Both the position numbers and the translations under genes were made by a program. The notes beneath the pieces were generated by a model. It was not told the DNA's origin and did no database searches. It was given only the letters and a program-made list of their open reading frames with translations. Source: Bacteroidota bacterium (GTDB lineage Bacteria > Bacteroidota > Bacteroidia > Chitinophagales > Chitinophagaceae). Taken from it: DNA of 14,489 nt. Shown piece after piece: positions 1 to 7,756 of this stretch (position 1 is its first letter; each line of letters opens with the position of its first letter). The DNA lies in assembly GCA_023433755.1 (NCBI GenBank), contig JAEYUA010000059.1, positions 1 through 14,489 on the forward strand, written 5' to 3'.

Positions 1-1466
1 TTTTTCTGTTTGATCAGTTCAATGGCCTTATCCATTTTATAATCTCTCATGCGGATGATGGCTTCAATGGTAGGAGGTGCATACACTTCGGGCACAATTC
101 CCCTGCCCTTTTCCTCATCCTTGTCAATCACCAGTCTGAATAAAGGAAGCCTGAAACGCACCCCGGTATTGGGCAGGGTAATATCAGGGATGCGCCAGGC
201 AGAATTGCCATAGGCGCCACCGCCTGTTTCCTCTCCTACGATGGTAACATCCGGCTGGTCTTTCAAAGCTTTGGTGAATAGGGAAGCGGCTGAAAAAGTA
301 TTTCCTCCGGTGAGAATATAGGTATCGCCTTCATAATGATTTTTTTTCCTGGGCTTGAAGTATTTTCCTTCATACATCCCGAAATGATAGCGCCCATCAC
401 TTTTTTTATGGGTCATGAAAATAAAGAAGAGGCGGTTGAAAAAGTAATCTTTCTGGTATTTACTGTATTTGCTTTTATTGGTTATGGCATAAAGACTGTC
501 AGCGATTTTGAAAGGCTGGTCAGCAATATATTTTGTAAGGAGGTTGGAGAGTATCACGTTACCGCCGCCGTTACCACGCATATCCACAACCAGGTTGTCA
601 ATATTCTGCTTATGCAGTGTTTTGAAAGACCTTCTCAAAAAACCACGCAACCGGTATTTTTTGGTGAACGAATTCACTTCAAGAACCGCCATATTCAGGC
701 TGGTGTCGATCCGCAAGCTTCTTTGCATCCGGCGAGCGGCTTCCTTTCTTTCTCGTTTGGATGGCTGTGGACGTGCGGAAGGTCTTCTTGCTGTGGAATC
801 GGCAGAAGGATTATACCACCGCAGGTCTGCAACCTGGCGCATACCGGCTGAGTCTTCAAACTCGATCCTCATCCTTGGCCTCAAACCATAATAGCCCGCA
901 TACATATTGCGGAACGTACCGGCATTGCTCAGCACCTGGTATTTGTGGGTAAGGTTGTATCCGTCGGTGGAGAGATGCCTGAAAAATGAATCAACAATCA
1001 CTTCAACCGGCCTGTTCTCAATTGAGAGCAGCCTGCTTCCACGGGGTATCATGCTGTCGCTCCTGTTGAGGCTTGAAGTAATGACGGCGGTATCATTCCA
1101 GATCTTTAGATTGAGCGGGAAAGCAATAGAGCGGTTCCGCCCGGCATATTTTACGGCCGCTTTGGAAGCACGCACAGTTGTATGTCCGCAACGTACCTGC
1201 GAAAGCACCATGCTTAAGAGGTTTCTGAATTTATATTCCGGTAGTGAATCATTGAGTTGGGCGCCTGCCTTGTCAAAATAGTAATCGATCGTGTCTTTGG
1301 AAGTATACCAGTAAAGGCTTGGGTGTGATTCTTCCAGGATATTCCGGAACAGGCGATAATCTTCCTGCAACTGGTCAGGACCATATTTTTTCGCGGGATT
1401 GTAATTTTTACTGACAGAACAACTGCTTGCCAGCACCAGCAGTATCAAAACACAAATCATTCTCAT
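1..1466 (-). CDS. S41-family (C-terminal processing) peptidase, probable lipoprotein, 3' end cut by window edge
   Basis: The reverse strand stays open from an ATG at 1466 to the window edge (488 codons, no stop reached). The product starts with a short hydrophobic signal ending in VLASSC (Cys16), so it is probably a lipoprotein, although -3 is Ala rather than the usual Leu. Residues about 30-220 form the N-terminal and PDZ-like part (PRGSRLLSIENRPV, 141-154). The S41 catalytic core follows: NLVVDMRGNGGGN at 291-303, the nucleophile Ser392 in GGNTFSAAS, and GEETGGGAYG at 411-420. Such enzymes cleave exported proteins in a serine/lysine-type reaction; the substrate is unknown. An Arg/Pro/Lys-rich stretch (about 225-250) separates the two parts and looks like a linker. 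The gene starts 8 bases after the thiL stop, so it is probably the last gene of a suhB-thiL-S41 operon. The C-terminus looks nearly complete, so the stop should lie just outside. A second Met at residue 3 is an alternative start. All shorter plus-strand frames over this stretch are shadows. Confidence 0.9.
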   Translation of the reverse strand, partial: MRMICVLILLVLASSCSVSKNYNPAKKYGPDQLQEDYRLFRNILEESHPSLYWYTSKDTIDYYFDKAGAQLNDSLPEYKFRNLLSMVLSQVRCGHTTVRASKAAVKYAGRNRSIAFPLNLKIWNDTAVITSSLNRSDSMIPRGSRLLSIENRPVEVIVDSFFRHLSTDGYNLTHKYQVLSNAGTFRNMYAGYYGLRPRMRIEFEDSAGMRQVADLRWYNPSADSTARRPSARPQPSKRERKEAARRMQRSLRIDTSLNMAVLEVNSFTKKYRLRGFLRRSFKTLHKQNIDNLVVDMRGNGGGNVILSNLLTKYIADQPFKIADSLYAITNKSKYSKYQKDYFFNRLFFIFMTHKKSDGRYHFGMYEGKYFKPRKKNHYEGDTYILTGGNTFSAASLFTKALKDQPDVTIVGEETGGGAYGNSAWRIPDITLPNTGVRFRLPLFRLVIDKDEEKGRGIVPEVYAPPTIEAIIRMRDYKMDKAIELIKQK

Positions 1467-1474
1467 GGCAAGGC

Positions 1475-2506
1475 TCATTTAAATGCATTCCAACCCTGGG
1501 CGGTGATGGGATGTTTGCCACCACCTTTTGTAATGATATGGGCACCCGCTTCACTATCGGTCATATAACCGATCACGGAGATGTCCGGGTTATTGGCAAT
1601 GAGTTCATAATCATCCTGGCGGATGGTGAACAACAGTTCATAATCCTCACCACCGCTCAGCGCGCAGGCTGTTGGATCAAGATTGAATTTGAACGCGGCC
1701 ATCCTTGTCTCTTCGCCAATGGGAATTTTTTCTTCATGCAGCACGCATCCCACACCACTGTGTTTGCAGAGATGAAGGATTTCGGAACTGAGGCCATCAC
1801 TGATATCAATCATGGAAGTGGGCTGAATGTTCGCACTGGCAAAGAATTCGATCATATCTTTTCTTGCCTCCGGCTTAAGGATGCGGCCCACGATGTATTT
1901 TTCATTTTCGAGATCGGGCTGCACTTTCGGACTTTCCAGGAAAATCTTCTTTTCCCTTTCAAGAAGTGTGAGTCCCAGGTAGGCGCCACCAAGGTCGCCG
2001 GTAACACAGAGTAGCTCCCCTTTTTTCGCGCCGCTTCTTTTTACATATTTATCAGGAGCCACTTCTCCAACAGCCATGCAGGAAATGATAAATCCTTTTT
2101 GAGAAGTAGTGGTGTCGCCACCCACCAGGTCAACCTGGTAGCGCTCGCAGGCAGCATACACACCTTCATAAAATTCTTCCAGGGCTTCCACGCTGAAGCG
2201 GTTGCTGAAGCCAAGTCCAAGAACTATATGCGTGGGATTGGCATTCATGGCGCAGATATCACTCACATTCACTACAACGGATTTGTAACCCAAATGTTTC
2301 AATGGGGTGTACATCAGGTCAAAATGAACGCCTTCGATCAACAGGTCATTCGTCATGACGGTCTGCTTGCCAAAATGATCAATCACCGCTGCGTCATCAC
2401 CAATGCCAATGATAGTGGAGGCCTGGTGGATCTCCACGTTTTTGGTAAGATGTTCTATCAAACCAAATTCCCCTAAAGTTGACACCTCTGTTCTTTCCTG
2501 GCTCAT
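1475..2506 (-). CDS. thiL: Thiamine-monophosphate kinase ThiL
   Basis: ThiL phosphorylates thiamine monophosphate with ATP to thiamine diphosphate, the last step of cofactor synthesis, in the cytoplasm. The 343-residue product has family-typical length and motifs: GIGDDAAVI (34-42) near the N-terminus, MTNDLLIEGVHF (51-62), NVSDICAMNANP (80-91), GGDTT (129-133), DISDGLSSE (234-242) and SGGEDYELLF (284-293). The acidic residues in these motifs bind Mg-ATP in the PurM/ThiL fold. The ATG at 2506 lies 14 bases after the suhB stop, so the two are probably co-transcribed. The short gap contains TATATTAG, one mismatch from the Bacteroidota -7 box, so an internal promoter is possible but weakly supported. 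No other thiamine gene is in the window. Confidence 0.96.
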   Translation of the reverse strand: MSQERTEVSTLGEFGLIEHLTKNVEIHQASTIIGIGDDAAVIDHFGKQTVMTNDLLIEGVHFDLMYTPLKHLGYKSVVVNVSDICAMNANPTHIVLGLGFSNRFSVEALEEFYEGVYAACERYQVDLVGGDTTTSQKGFIISCMAVGEVAPDKYVKRSGAKKGELLCVTGDLGGAYLGLTLLEREKKIFLESPKVQPDLENEKYIVGRILKPEARKDMIEFFASANIQPTSMIDISDGLSSEILHLCKHSGVGCVLHEEKIPIGEETRMAAFKFNLDPTACALSGGEDYELLFTIRQDDYELIANNPDISVIGYMTDSEAGAHIITKGGGKHPITAQGWNAFK

Positions 2507-2520
2507 GCAGCTAATATAAG

Positions 2521-3303
2521 TTAAGATTTAGGGAGATCACCCTTTACCCATTGCAGCAGTTCATCGTGCATGATTCCGTTGCTGGCAATGATGCCGGGCT
2601 GGTAGGGTGAATAGGGCCCGCCTTTCAGATCAGTCACTTTCCCACCGGCTTCTTCAACTAACAGAAAACCCGCAGCGCTGTCCCAGGCCTGGAGCTGGTG
2701 TTCATAAAATCCATCAAAGCGGCCGCAGGCTACCCAGGCCAGGTCAATGGCAGCAGAGCCCAGTCTTCGAACCGGTATGCCCCGCCTGATAAAACGTTCA
2801 AATACCTGGAGCGGTCCATTAGGCTCATCCAGGTAAGTATAGGGAAAGCCTGTTACGAGGCAGGCATTGATTACGTTTTGTTTTTTGGAAACACTGATGG
2901 GTCTTCCGTTGAGTGTGGCGCCGGCACCTCTTTCCGCAACAAAAAGTTCGTCGATATAAGGATTATAGATCGCACCCAGCACCATTTTTTTATTATGCTC
3001 CAGCCCAATGGAGATGCAGCAGATGGGGATGCGGTGGGCAAAGTTCACGGTGCCGTCAATAGGATCAATGATCCATTTGTATTCAGAATCCTGTACCAGG
3101 TCACCGCTTTCCTCTGTGAGTATATGATGGTCAGGATAATTTTTCCTGATCACATCCATGATCGCTTTTTCAGAAGCATGATCAACTTCTGTAACCAGGT
3201 TATTGACACCTTCTTTGTTGGAGATTTTGAAATCAAGGTCAATGAACCTGCGCATTTCCGCTGCTGCCGCGTGCGTAGCTTCTAGTAGGGTGCTTTTGAG
3301 CAT
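2521..3303 (-). CDS. suhB: Inositol-monophosphatase family protein (SuhB-like)
   Basis: This is a Mg-dependent, Li-sensitive-type phosphatase of the inositol monophosphatase fold, about 260 residues as expected. The metal-site motifs are all present: TEVDHASE (38-45), ILTEESGD (61-68, the Glu pair), WIIDPIDGT (77-85) and the C-terminal AWDSAAG (206-212). The likely activity is hydrolysis of inositol-1-phosphate or a related sugar or nucleotide phosphate; the substrate cannot be decided from sequence, and SuhB-like proteins can also act in rRNA transcription. I place the start at the ATG at 3303. The frame is open two codons further to a TTG, but a perfect TATATTTG promoter box ends only 3 bases before the ATG, which would make the mRNA leaderless. 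It is the first gene of the minus-strand cluster, with thiL 14 bases downstream. Confidence 0.93.
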   Translation of the reverse strand: MLKSTLLEATHAAAAEMRRFIDLDFKISNKEGVNNLVTEVDHASEKAIMDVIRKNYPDHHILTEESGDLVQDSEYKWIIDPIDGTVNFAHRIPICCISIGLEHNKKMVLGAIYNPYIDELFVAERGAGATLNGRPISVSKKQNVINACLVTGFPYTYLDEPNGPLQVFERFIRRGIPVRRLGSAAIDLAWVACGRFDGFYEHQLQAWDSAAGFLLVEEAGGKVTDLKGGPYSPYQPGIIASNGIMHDELLQWVKGDLPKS

Positions 3304-3306
3304 GAG

Positions 3307-3314
3307 CAAATATA
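3307..3314 (-). promoter_or_regulatory. -7 box (TATATTTG) of the suhB operon
   Basis: On the minus strand this reads TATATTTG, a perfect match to the Bacteroidota TAnnTTTG element. It ends 3 bases before the suhB ATG at 3303, so transcription would start at or next to the A of the start codon. No clear TTTG-type -33 element is seen; the matching region is occupied by the GGAGTGC heptamer array at 3333-3360. Confidence 0.6.
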
Positions 3315-3332
3315 GACAGAAAGAGAAAGAGT

Positions 3333-3360
3333 GGAGTGCGGAGAGCGGAGTGCGGCAAGG
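3333..3360. repeat. Heptanucleotide tandem array, unit GGAGTGC
   Basis: Three heptads in exact register (GGAGTGC, GGAGAGC, GGAGTGC) are followed by a diverged GGCAAGG. The array lies 19 bases beyond the suhB -7 box, where the -33 region would be. It does not encode anything recognisable. Confidence 0.7.
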
Positions 3361-3394
3361 CTGTTATTATATTCAATATTATGTGATGCTCTTA

Positions 3395-3440
3395 AGCCAA
3401 TGGCCAATAGCCAATAGCCAACAGCCAATAGCCAATAGCC
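3395..3440. repeat. Heptanucleotide tandem array, unit AGCCAAT (6 copies plus a partial)
   Basis: Six 7-base units run head to tail from 3395 to 3436: AGCCAAT, GGCCAAT, AGCCAAT, AGCCAAC, AGCCAAT and AGCCAAT. A partial AGCC follows at 3437-3440. Only two single-base differences occur. The array is intergenic and lies about 46 bases upstream of the glycosyltransferase -7 box. Arrays of this type are prone to slippage, so copy number may vary between strains. Confidence 0.9.
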
Positions 3441-3486
3441 CTCTCCCTTTCGCTAAAACGCGCAACGAGCATTCCCTTATATTCCT

Positions 3487-3494
3487 TAGGTTTG
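3487..3494 (+). promoter_or_regulatory. -7 box (TAGGTTTG) of the glycosyltransferase gene
   Basis: TAGGTTTG matches the TAnnTTTG consensus perfectly. The predicted transcription start lies around 3498-3500, a few bases before the GTG at 3504. The possible TTG start at 3492 lies inside this box, which argues against that start. No convincing -33 TTTG is visible. Confidence 0.5.
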
Positions 3495-3503
3495 CCCGTT
3501 ACC

Positions 3504-5456
3504 GTGAACCATCCGCATTTGAGGCTTTCCGTAATCATAGTAAACTACAACGTGAGGCATTTCCTTGAGCAATGCCTTTTTTCGGTTGAAAAAAGTTGTA
3601 AAGGCCTGGAAGCCGAAGTAATTGTTGTGGACAATCATTCCAGCGATGGAAGCATTGAATACCTGCAGCCTAAATTTCCTTCTGTTCTTTTTATTAGGAA
3701 TGACCATAATGTAGGTTTCTCCAAAGCGTGCAACCAGGCCATGGCAATTGCACGGGGTAATTATATTTTGTTTCTGAACCCCGACACTATCGTGGAAGAG
3801 CAAACCTTTCAGAAGTGTTTAGAATTTTTTGAAGAGCATCCTGATTGCGGTGCCCTTGGTGTGAAGATGATTGATGGAGCCGGAAACTTCCTGAAAGAAT
3901 CCAAAAGGTCCTTTCCCTCTCCTTCAACATCCTTATTCAAACTTTTCGGACTCGCCAGGCTTTTTCCCCGTTCCCGCACTTTTGCAAAATACCACCTTGG
4001 CCATCTTGATAAAGACCAGGATCATGAAGTGGATGTGCTGGCAGGCGCCTTTATGATGGTGCGTAAAAAAGTGCTGGAGCTAACCGGGGGTTTTGATGAA
4101 TCATTTTTTATGTATGGGGAGGATGTTGACCTCAGTTACCGCATACAGAAAGCCGGCTATAAAAATTATTATTTCGCAGGCACTACCATCATTCACTTCA
4201 AAGGAGAAAGCACCAAAAGAGGCAGCCTGAATTATGTGAAGATGTTTTACAGTGCCATGAGCATTTTTGTAAAAAAGCATTATGGGGGTACCAGGGCGGG
4301 TTTCTTTAATGCCTCCATCCAGTTTGCCATTTGGGCCCGCGCCGTTTTTGCCGCGCTTTCCAAGTTTTTACGATGGGTGGGGCTGCCGGTGGTTGATGCA
4401 CTTCTTATCCTTTTCTCTTTCTGGATTGTGAAAGAACTCTGGATTAATTATGTGAAAACGGATATCGTGTACCCCGGCAAATTATTACTTGTATCCTTCC
4501 CGGTATTTTCCCTGCTCTACCTGGTGGTGGCTTATTACGCGGGATTGTATGATAAATATTACAGGAGCAGCAACCTCGTGCGCTCCACTTTTTTCGCAAC
4601 CATTTTCCTGCTGGCAATTTATGCCCTGCTTCCTGAAGCACTGAGGTTCTCAAGGGGCATTGTAGTATTCGGTGCCCTGCTGGCGCTGGTACTTATCAGT
4701 ATACTACGGACTTTCTTGATCAGGGCAAGAGTGTTGTATGAGCCTGTAGACAGCATCTCACGCCCCCACATACTGGTAGCCGGCACAAGAGAGAACTATG
4801 CACAATTGCACCGCTTCCTCGGAGAGAAAGGTTTATCCGAACACCTCATTGGCCGCGTGGCGATTGGAAACAAAGAGGAAGATAGTGTTGCAGGCCTGCA
4901 TCAATTGAAAGATTCCGCGGCCGGCTTGCATGCGAGTGAAATTATTTTTTGTTCCGGCTCCATCAGCTATCATGATATCATTAGTAAAGTGCAGCAATTG
5001 CAGGGCCGGTTCAGGGTCAGGTTTTTTGCCGGTGACAGTATCATAGGCAGTGATGACCGGGGCAGCCGCGGGGAGATCCTGAGCGCCGACAGTGGTTACC
5101 GGCTGGCCATGCCCGGCAACAGGCGCATCAAAAGACTGATTGATGTGGTGCTTGCCATCATCTTTATTATATTCAGCCCGGTGCTGGTTTTCTTTGTAAA
5201 GAAGCCGGGCAGGTTTATAGCAAATTGTTTCGGTGTCATTAGGGGTCAGCTCACATTTATCGGCTATGTGGGAGATGCGTCGGGACTGCCTTACCTGCGA
5301 AAAGGAATCATTGGACCCAACGGCGCCGTGCATACGAACAGTGAAGAGCTGCCGGCGGAAAGCTTAAGGATGATCAACCGCTGGTATGCCAGGGATTATG
5401 AGGTACTCCAGGATATCAGGCTGGTTTTTAATAACCTAAAGTACCTGGGGCGCTGA
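3504..5456 (+). CDS. Family 2 glycosyltransferase with membrane domain and degenerate sugar-transferase-like C-terminus
   Basis: The product (650 residues from the GTG) has three parts. Residues about 6-260 are a GT-A family 2 glycosyltransferase resembling rhamnosyl- or WbbL-type enzymes: LSVIIVNYN at the start, VVDNHSSDGS (Asp43), the metal-site motif LNPDT (91-95) and the GEDVDLSYR base motif (205-213). About four membrane segments follow (294-314, 327-347, 361-377, 385-405). Residues 420-536 look like the nucleotide-binding-like module that precedes polyprenyl-phosphate sugar transferases (HILVAGTREN). Then RRIKRLIDVVLAII (540-553) and a hydrophobic hairpin resemble the start of a PglC/WbaP-type transferase, and the extreme C-terminus (RWYARDYEVLQDIRLV) resembles that family's tail. 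The conserved Asp-Glu catalytic segment and the basic MKFRSM-like segment are not visible, so the third part is probably inactive. The likely role is membrane-bound synthesis of surface polysaccharide or glycolipid. No ATG fits: the start is GTG (3504) or TTG (3492), and an in-frame stop at 3429 limits the upstream side. The GH3 gene begins 48 bases after the stop. Confidence 0.88.
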   Translation: MNHPHLRLSVIIVNYNVRHFLEQCLFSVEKSCKGLEAEVIVVDNHSSDGSIEYLQPKFPSVLFIRNDHNVGFSKACNQAMAIARGNYILFLNPDTIVEEQTFQKCLEFFEEHPDCGALGVKMIDGAGNFLKESKRSFPSPSTSLFKLFGLARLFPRSRTFAKYHLGHLDKDQDHEVDVLAGAFMMVRKKVLELTGGFDESFFMYGEDVDLSYRIQKAGYKNYYFAGTTIIHFKGESTKRGSLNYVKMFYSAMSIFVKKHYGGTRAGFFNASIQFAIWARAVFAALSKFLRWVGLPVVDALLILFSFWIVKELWINYVKTDIVYPGKLLLVSFPVFSLLYLVVAYYAGLYDKYYRSSNLVRSTFFATIFLLAIYALLPEALRFSRGIVVFGALLALVLISILRTFLIRARVLYEPVDSISRPHILVAGTRENYAQLHRFLGEKGLSEHLIGRVAIGNKEEDSVAGLHQLKDSAAGLHASEIIFCSGSISYHDIISKVQQLQGRFRVRFFAGDSIIGSDDRGSRGEILSADSGYRLAMPGNRRIKRLIDVVLAIIFIIFSPVLVFFVKKPGRFIANCFGVIRGQLTFIGYVGDASGLPYLRKGIIGPNGAVHTNSEELPAESLRMINRWYARDYEVLQDIRLVFNNLKYLGR

Positions 5457-5504
5457 AGCCAATGTTCATCTTGGTATCTTTATTGATTAATTAAGATTTC
5501 GTGA

Positions 5505-7034
5505 ATGGCAAGAATCATTGATATAAAAATTCCGAAAGCGATTGCGTCCGCACTGCGCCTGCCCGAGAACGACCCAAGGCGGCAGCAGCTCAGGGTTTTG
5601 AAAAAACTCCTGAAGAGTGCCCGGTTCACGGAGTTCGGCCAGAAATATTTATTTGATGAGATCCTGCTTAGCCGCCATATCGGGAAGGAATTCCAGTCGA
5701 GGGTACCGGTTTATGATTACAGCAAGATTTACGAGCAATGGTGGAAGAAAACACTTGACGGGGTACCGGATGTTACCTGGCCCGGCAAGATCAAATTCTA
5801 TGCATTGAGTTCCGGCACTTCCGAAGCTGCCAGCAAATACATACCGGTTACCAAGGAAATGCTGAGGAGTAACAAGGTAAATTACCTGCGGCAGATCCTT
5901 TCTTTGTTTTCTTACGAAAACCTGCCGCGCAACGCGGTGACCAAAGGTTTCCTGATGCTGGGAGGCGCTACTGACCTGGAGAAGAACAAGGCTGGCTGGT
6001 ATGCTGGTGACCTGAGCGGCATCCTTGCCAAGAACAGGCCATTCTGGTTCCAGACCTTTTATAAACCCGGGGGCCGCATTGCCAAGATCAAGGACTGGAA
6101 TGAAAAACTTCACGAGATCGTTGAGAATGCGCCCAATTGGGATATCGGTTATATAGTTGGTGTTCCGGCCTGGTGCCAGATGTGTATGGAAATGATCATT
6201 GAACATTACAAGGTTAACACCATTCATGATATCTGGCCCAATCTCGGGTTTTTCGTACATGGAGGCGTGGCTTTCGAACCTTATAAAAAAGGATTTGAAA
6301 GACTGCTTGGTAAACCCATTGTGTACATTGAAAATTATTTATCCAGCGAAGGATTTATCGGGTACAAGGATCATGAGAATGCGAAAGGGATGAAGCTGAT
6401 CCTGGACAATAACATCTTCATGGAATTCGTGCCTTTCAACGACAGGAATTTTGATGCGGATGGAAAACTCGTTGATAAACCCGAAGCTCTCATGATCCAC
6501 GAGGTTGAAATGGGGCGTGATTATGCACTGTTGATGAGCACTAACGCAGGTGCATGGCGGTACCTGATTGGCGATACCGTAAGGTTTGTTGATCTTGAAA
6601 AAAATGAAGTGGTCATCACCGGCCGCACCAAACATTTCCTGAGCCTGGTAGGTGAACATTTGAGCGTGGACAATATGAATAAGGCCATAGAACTGGTGAG
6701 CGAGGAGCTGAATATCTGTATACCGGAATTCACCGTTGTGGGATTTCCTTATGAAAACCTGTTTGCCCATAAATGGTATGTGGCCTGTAATGATGATGTG
6801 GATCCGGGCCTGCTGGCTCAAAAAATTGACGGCCATTTGCGCCGCCTCAATGATGATTACGCAGTTGAAAGAACCAGCGCATTAAAAGAGGTTTTTCTTG
6901 ACAAGCTCCCTGAAGAGGCCTTTATGAAATTTATGGAAAGCAAAGGCAAGCTGGGCAGCCAGCATAAATTTCCCAGGGTAATGAAGGGGAAAATGCTGGA
7001 AGACTGGAATAATTTTTTAAAGTCCTATACCTGA
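5505..7034 (+). CDS. GH3-type acyl-acid amido synthetase family protein
   Basis: This 509-residue protein belongs to the GH3 branch of the acyl-adenylate-forming (ANL) superfamily. Plant members activate a carboxylic acid, such as the hormones auxin or jasmonate, as an acyl-AMP and join it to an amino acid. The three ATP/AMP-site motifs are visible: SSGTSEAASKYIPV (102-115), YLSSEGF (278-284) and YLIGDTVRF (353-361). Length and order match the family. The acid and amine substrates of bacterial homologues are generally unknown. It lies between a surface-sugar glycosyltransferase and a LysE-family exporter. A function in making an amino-acid conjugate is inferred from the family, not shown. The ATG at 5505 is the first in frame. 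A TATCTTTA sequence at 5475-5482, one mismatch from the -7 consensus, could be its own promoter. Confidence 0.9.
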   Translation: MARIIDIKIPKAIASALRLPENDPRRQQLRVLKKLLKSARFTEFGQKYLFDEILLSRHIGKEFQSRVPVYDYSKIYEQWWKKTLDGVPDVTWPGKIKFYALSSGTSEAASKYIPVTKEMLRSNKVNYLRQILSLFSYENLPRNAVTKGFLMLGGATDLEKNKAGWYAGDLSGILAKNRPFWFQTFYKPGGRIAKIKDWNEKLHEIVENAPNWDIGYIVGVPAWCQMCMEMIIEHYKVNTIHDIWPNLGFFVHGGVAFEPYKKGFERLLGKPIVYIENYLSSEGFIGYKDHENAKGMKLILDNNIFMEFVPFNDRNFDADGKLVDKPEALMIHEVEMGRDYALLMSTNAGAWRYLIGDTVRFVDLEKNEVVITGRTKHFLSLVGEHLSVDNMNKAIELVSEELNICIPEFTVVGFPYENLFAHKWYVACNDDVDPGLLAQKIDGHLRRLNDDYAVERTSALKEVFLDKLPEEAFMKFMESKGKLGSQHKFPRVMKGKMLEDWNNFLKSYT

Positions 7035-7088
7035 GAGATGGATCAACGACCTTTCTCCAAAGGATTTATTTTCATCCTGTAAAAACTT

Positions 7089-7724
7089 ATGATCGAAACG
7101 ATTGGAAAAGGTATCACCCTGGGCTTGCTGTTAAGCATTGCTGTTGGTCCAATACTTTTTTCTGTCATTAAACAGAGCATCAACAACGGGATTAAAGGCG
7201 GGCTTGCCTTCGTACTTGGCGTGTCTCTCAGCGATGTTTCCCTGGTGGTGGCCACCAATTTCTTTACTGAAATTTTCACCAGCTTCAATACCAACCGTAC
7301 AGTGATTGGCATCATGGGCAGCACTTTCCTGATCTCGGTAGGAATCTACTATCTCTATTTCAAAACAGTAAAGGTGAACGAGCAGGGCACCCAGTTGATC
7401 AAATTCAGGAAGCGCGACTATCTCAAGATCCTGCTGGCGGGTTATTTCATGAACACGCTAAACCCCGGCATCATCATTTTCTGGCTGGTGCAGTCAGCGG
7501 CCTTTATTGAACATACCTATAACCAGCGTTTCACGATTTTTACTACTGCCCTCCTCTTTGTTTTGTCGGCCGACATACTCAAAGTAGTGCTGGCGGGTAA
7601 ATTAAGGCAAAGGCTAACGATCAGGAACATACGATTACTCAATAAAATAAATGGAGTGATCCTGATTGGTTTTGGTCTTGCACTCATACTGGGCATTCTT
7701 TTATATAAACCTGCACAGTTTTAA
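7089..7724 (+). CDS. LysE/RhtB-family transporter
   Basis: The 211-residue hydrophobic product fits the LysE/RhtB family of small exporters of amino acids and related compounds, with five to six membrane helices. Typical features are the N-terminal ITLGLLLSIAVGPILFSVIKQSINNG with its Gly-Pro in the first helix, the following GGLAFVLGVSLSDV, and MNTLNPGIIIFWL in the central helix, where an Asn-Pro-Gly motif is characteristic. The cargo cannot be predicted. It starts 54 bases after the GH3 gene on the same strand, so the two may be co-transcribed. If so, the exporter could handle an amino acid or conjugate linked to GH3 activity (inference). The ATG at 7089 places the first helix immediately after a short cytoplasmic tail, as in homologues. 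Confidence 0.9.
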   Translation: MIETIGKGITLGLLLSIAVGPILFSVIKQSINNGIKGGLAFVLGVSLSDVSLVVATNFFTEIFTSFNTNRTVIGIMGSTFLISVGIYYLYFKTVKVNEQGTQLIKFRKRDYLKILLAGYFMNTLNPGIIIFWLVQSAAFIEHTYNQRFTIFTTALLFVLSADILKVVLAGKLRQRLTIRNIRLLNKINGVILIGFGLALILGILLYKPAQF

Positions 7725-7756
7725 CAAAGTACCAGCATCATTTCTTTTTAAGTTTA

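Noticed and set aside
336..1281. Several overlapping plus-strand open frames (60-171 codons)
   Set aside because: They lie antisense to the well-supported S41 peptidase, have no recognisable motifs and are shadows of it.
3395..3440. Possible CRISPR-like or coding repeat
   Set aside because: The units are contiguous 7-mers without spacers, and the period is not a multiple of three; it is a simple tandem array.
7035..7088. AGGAT/ATCCT inverted repeat between the GH3 and LysE genes as a terminator
   Set aside because: The stem is only 5 bp with an 8-base loop and no T-tract follows, so it gives no support for ending transcription between the genes.
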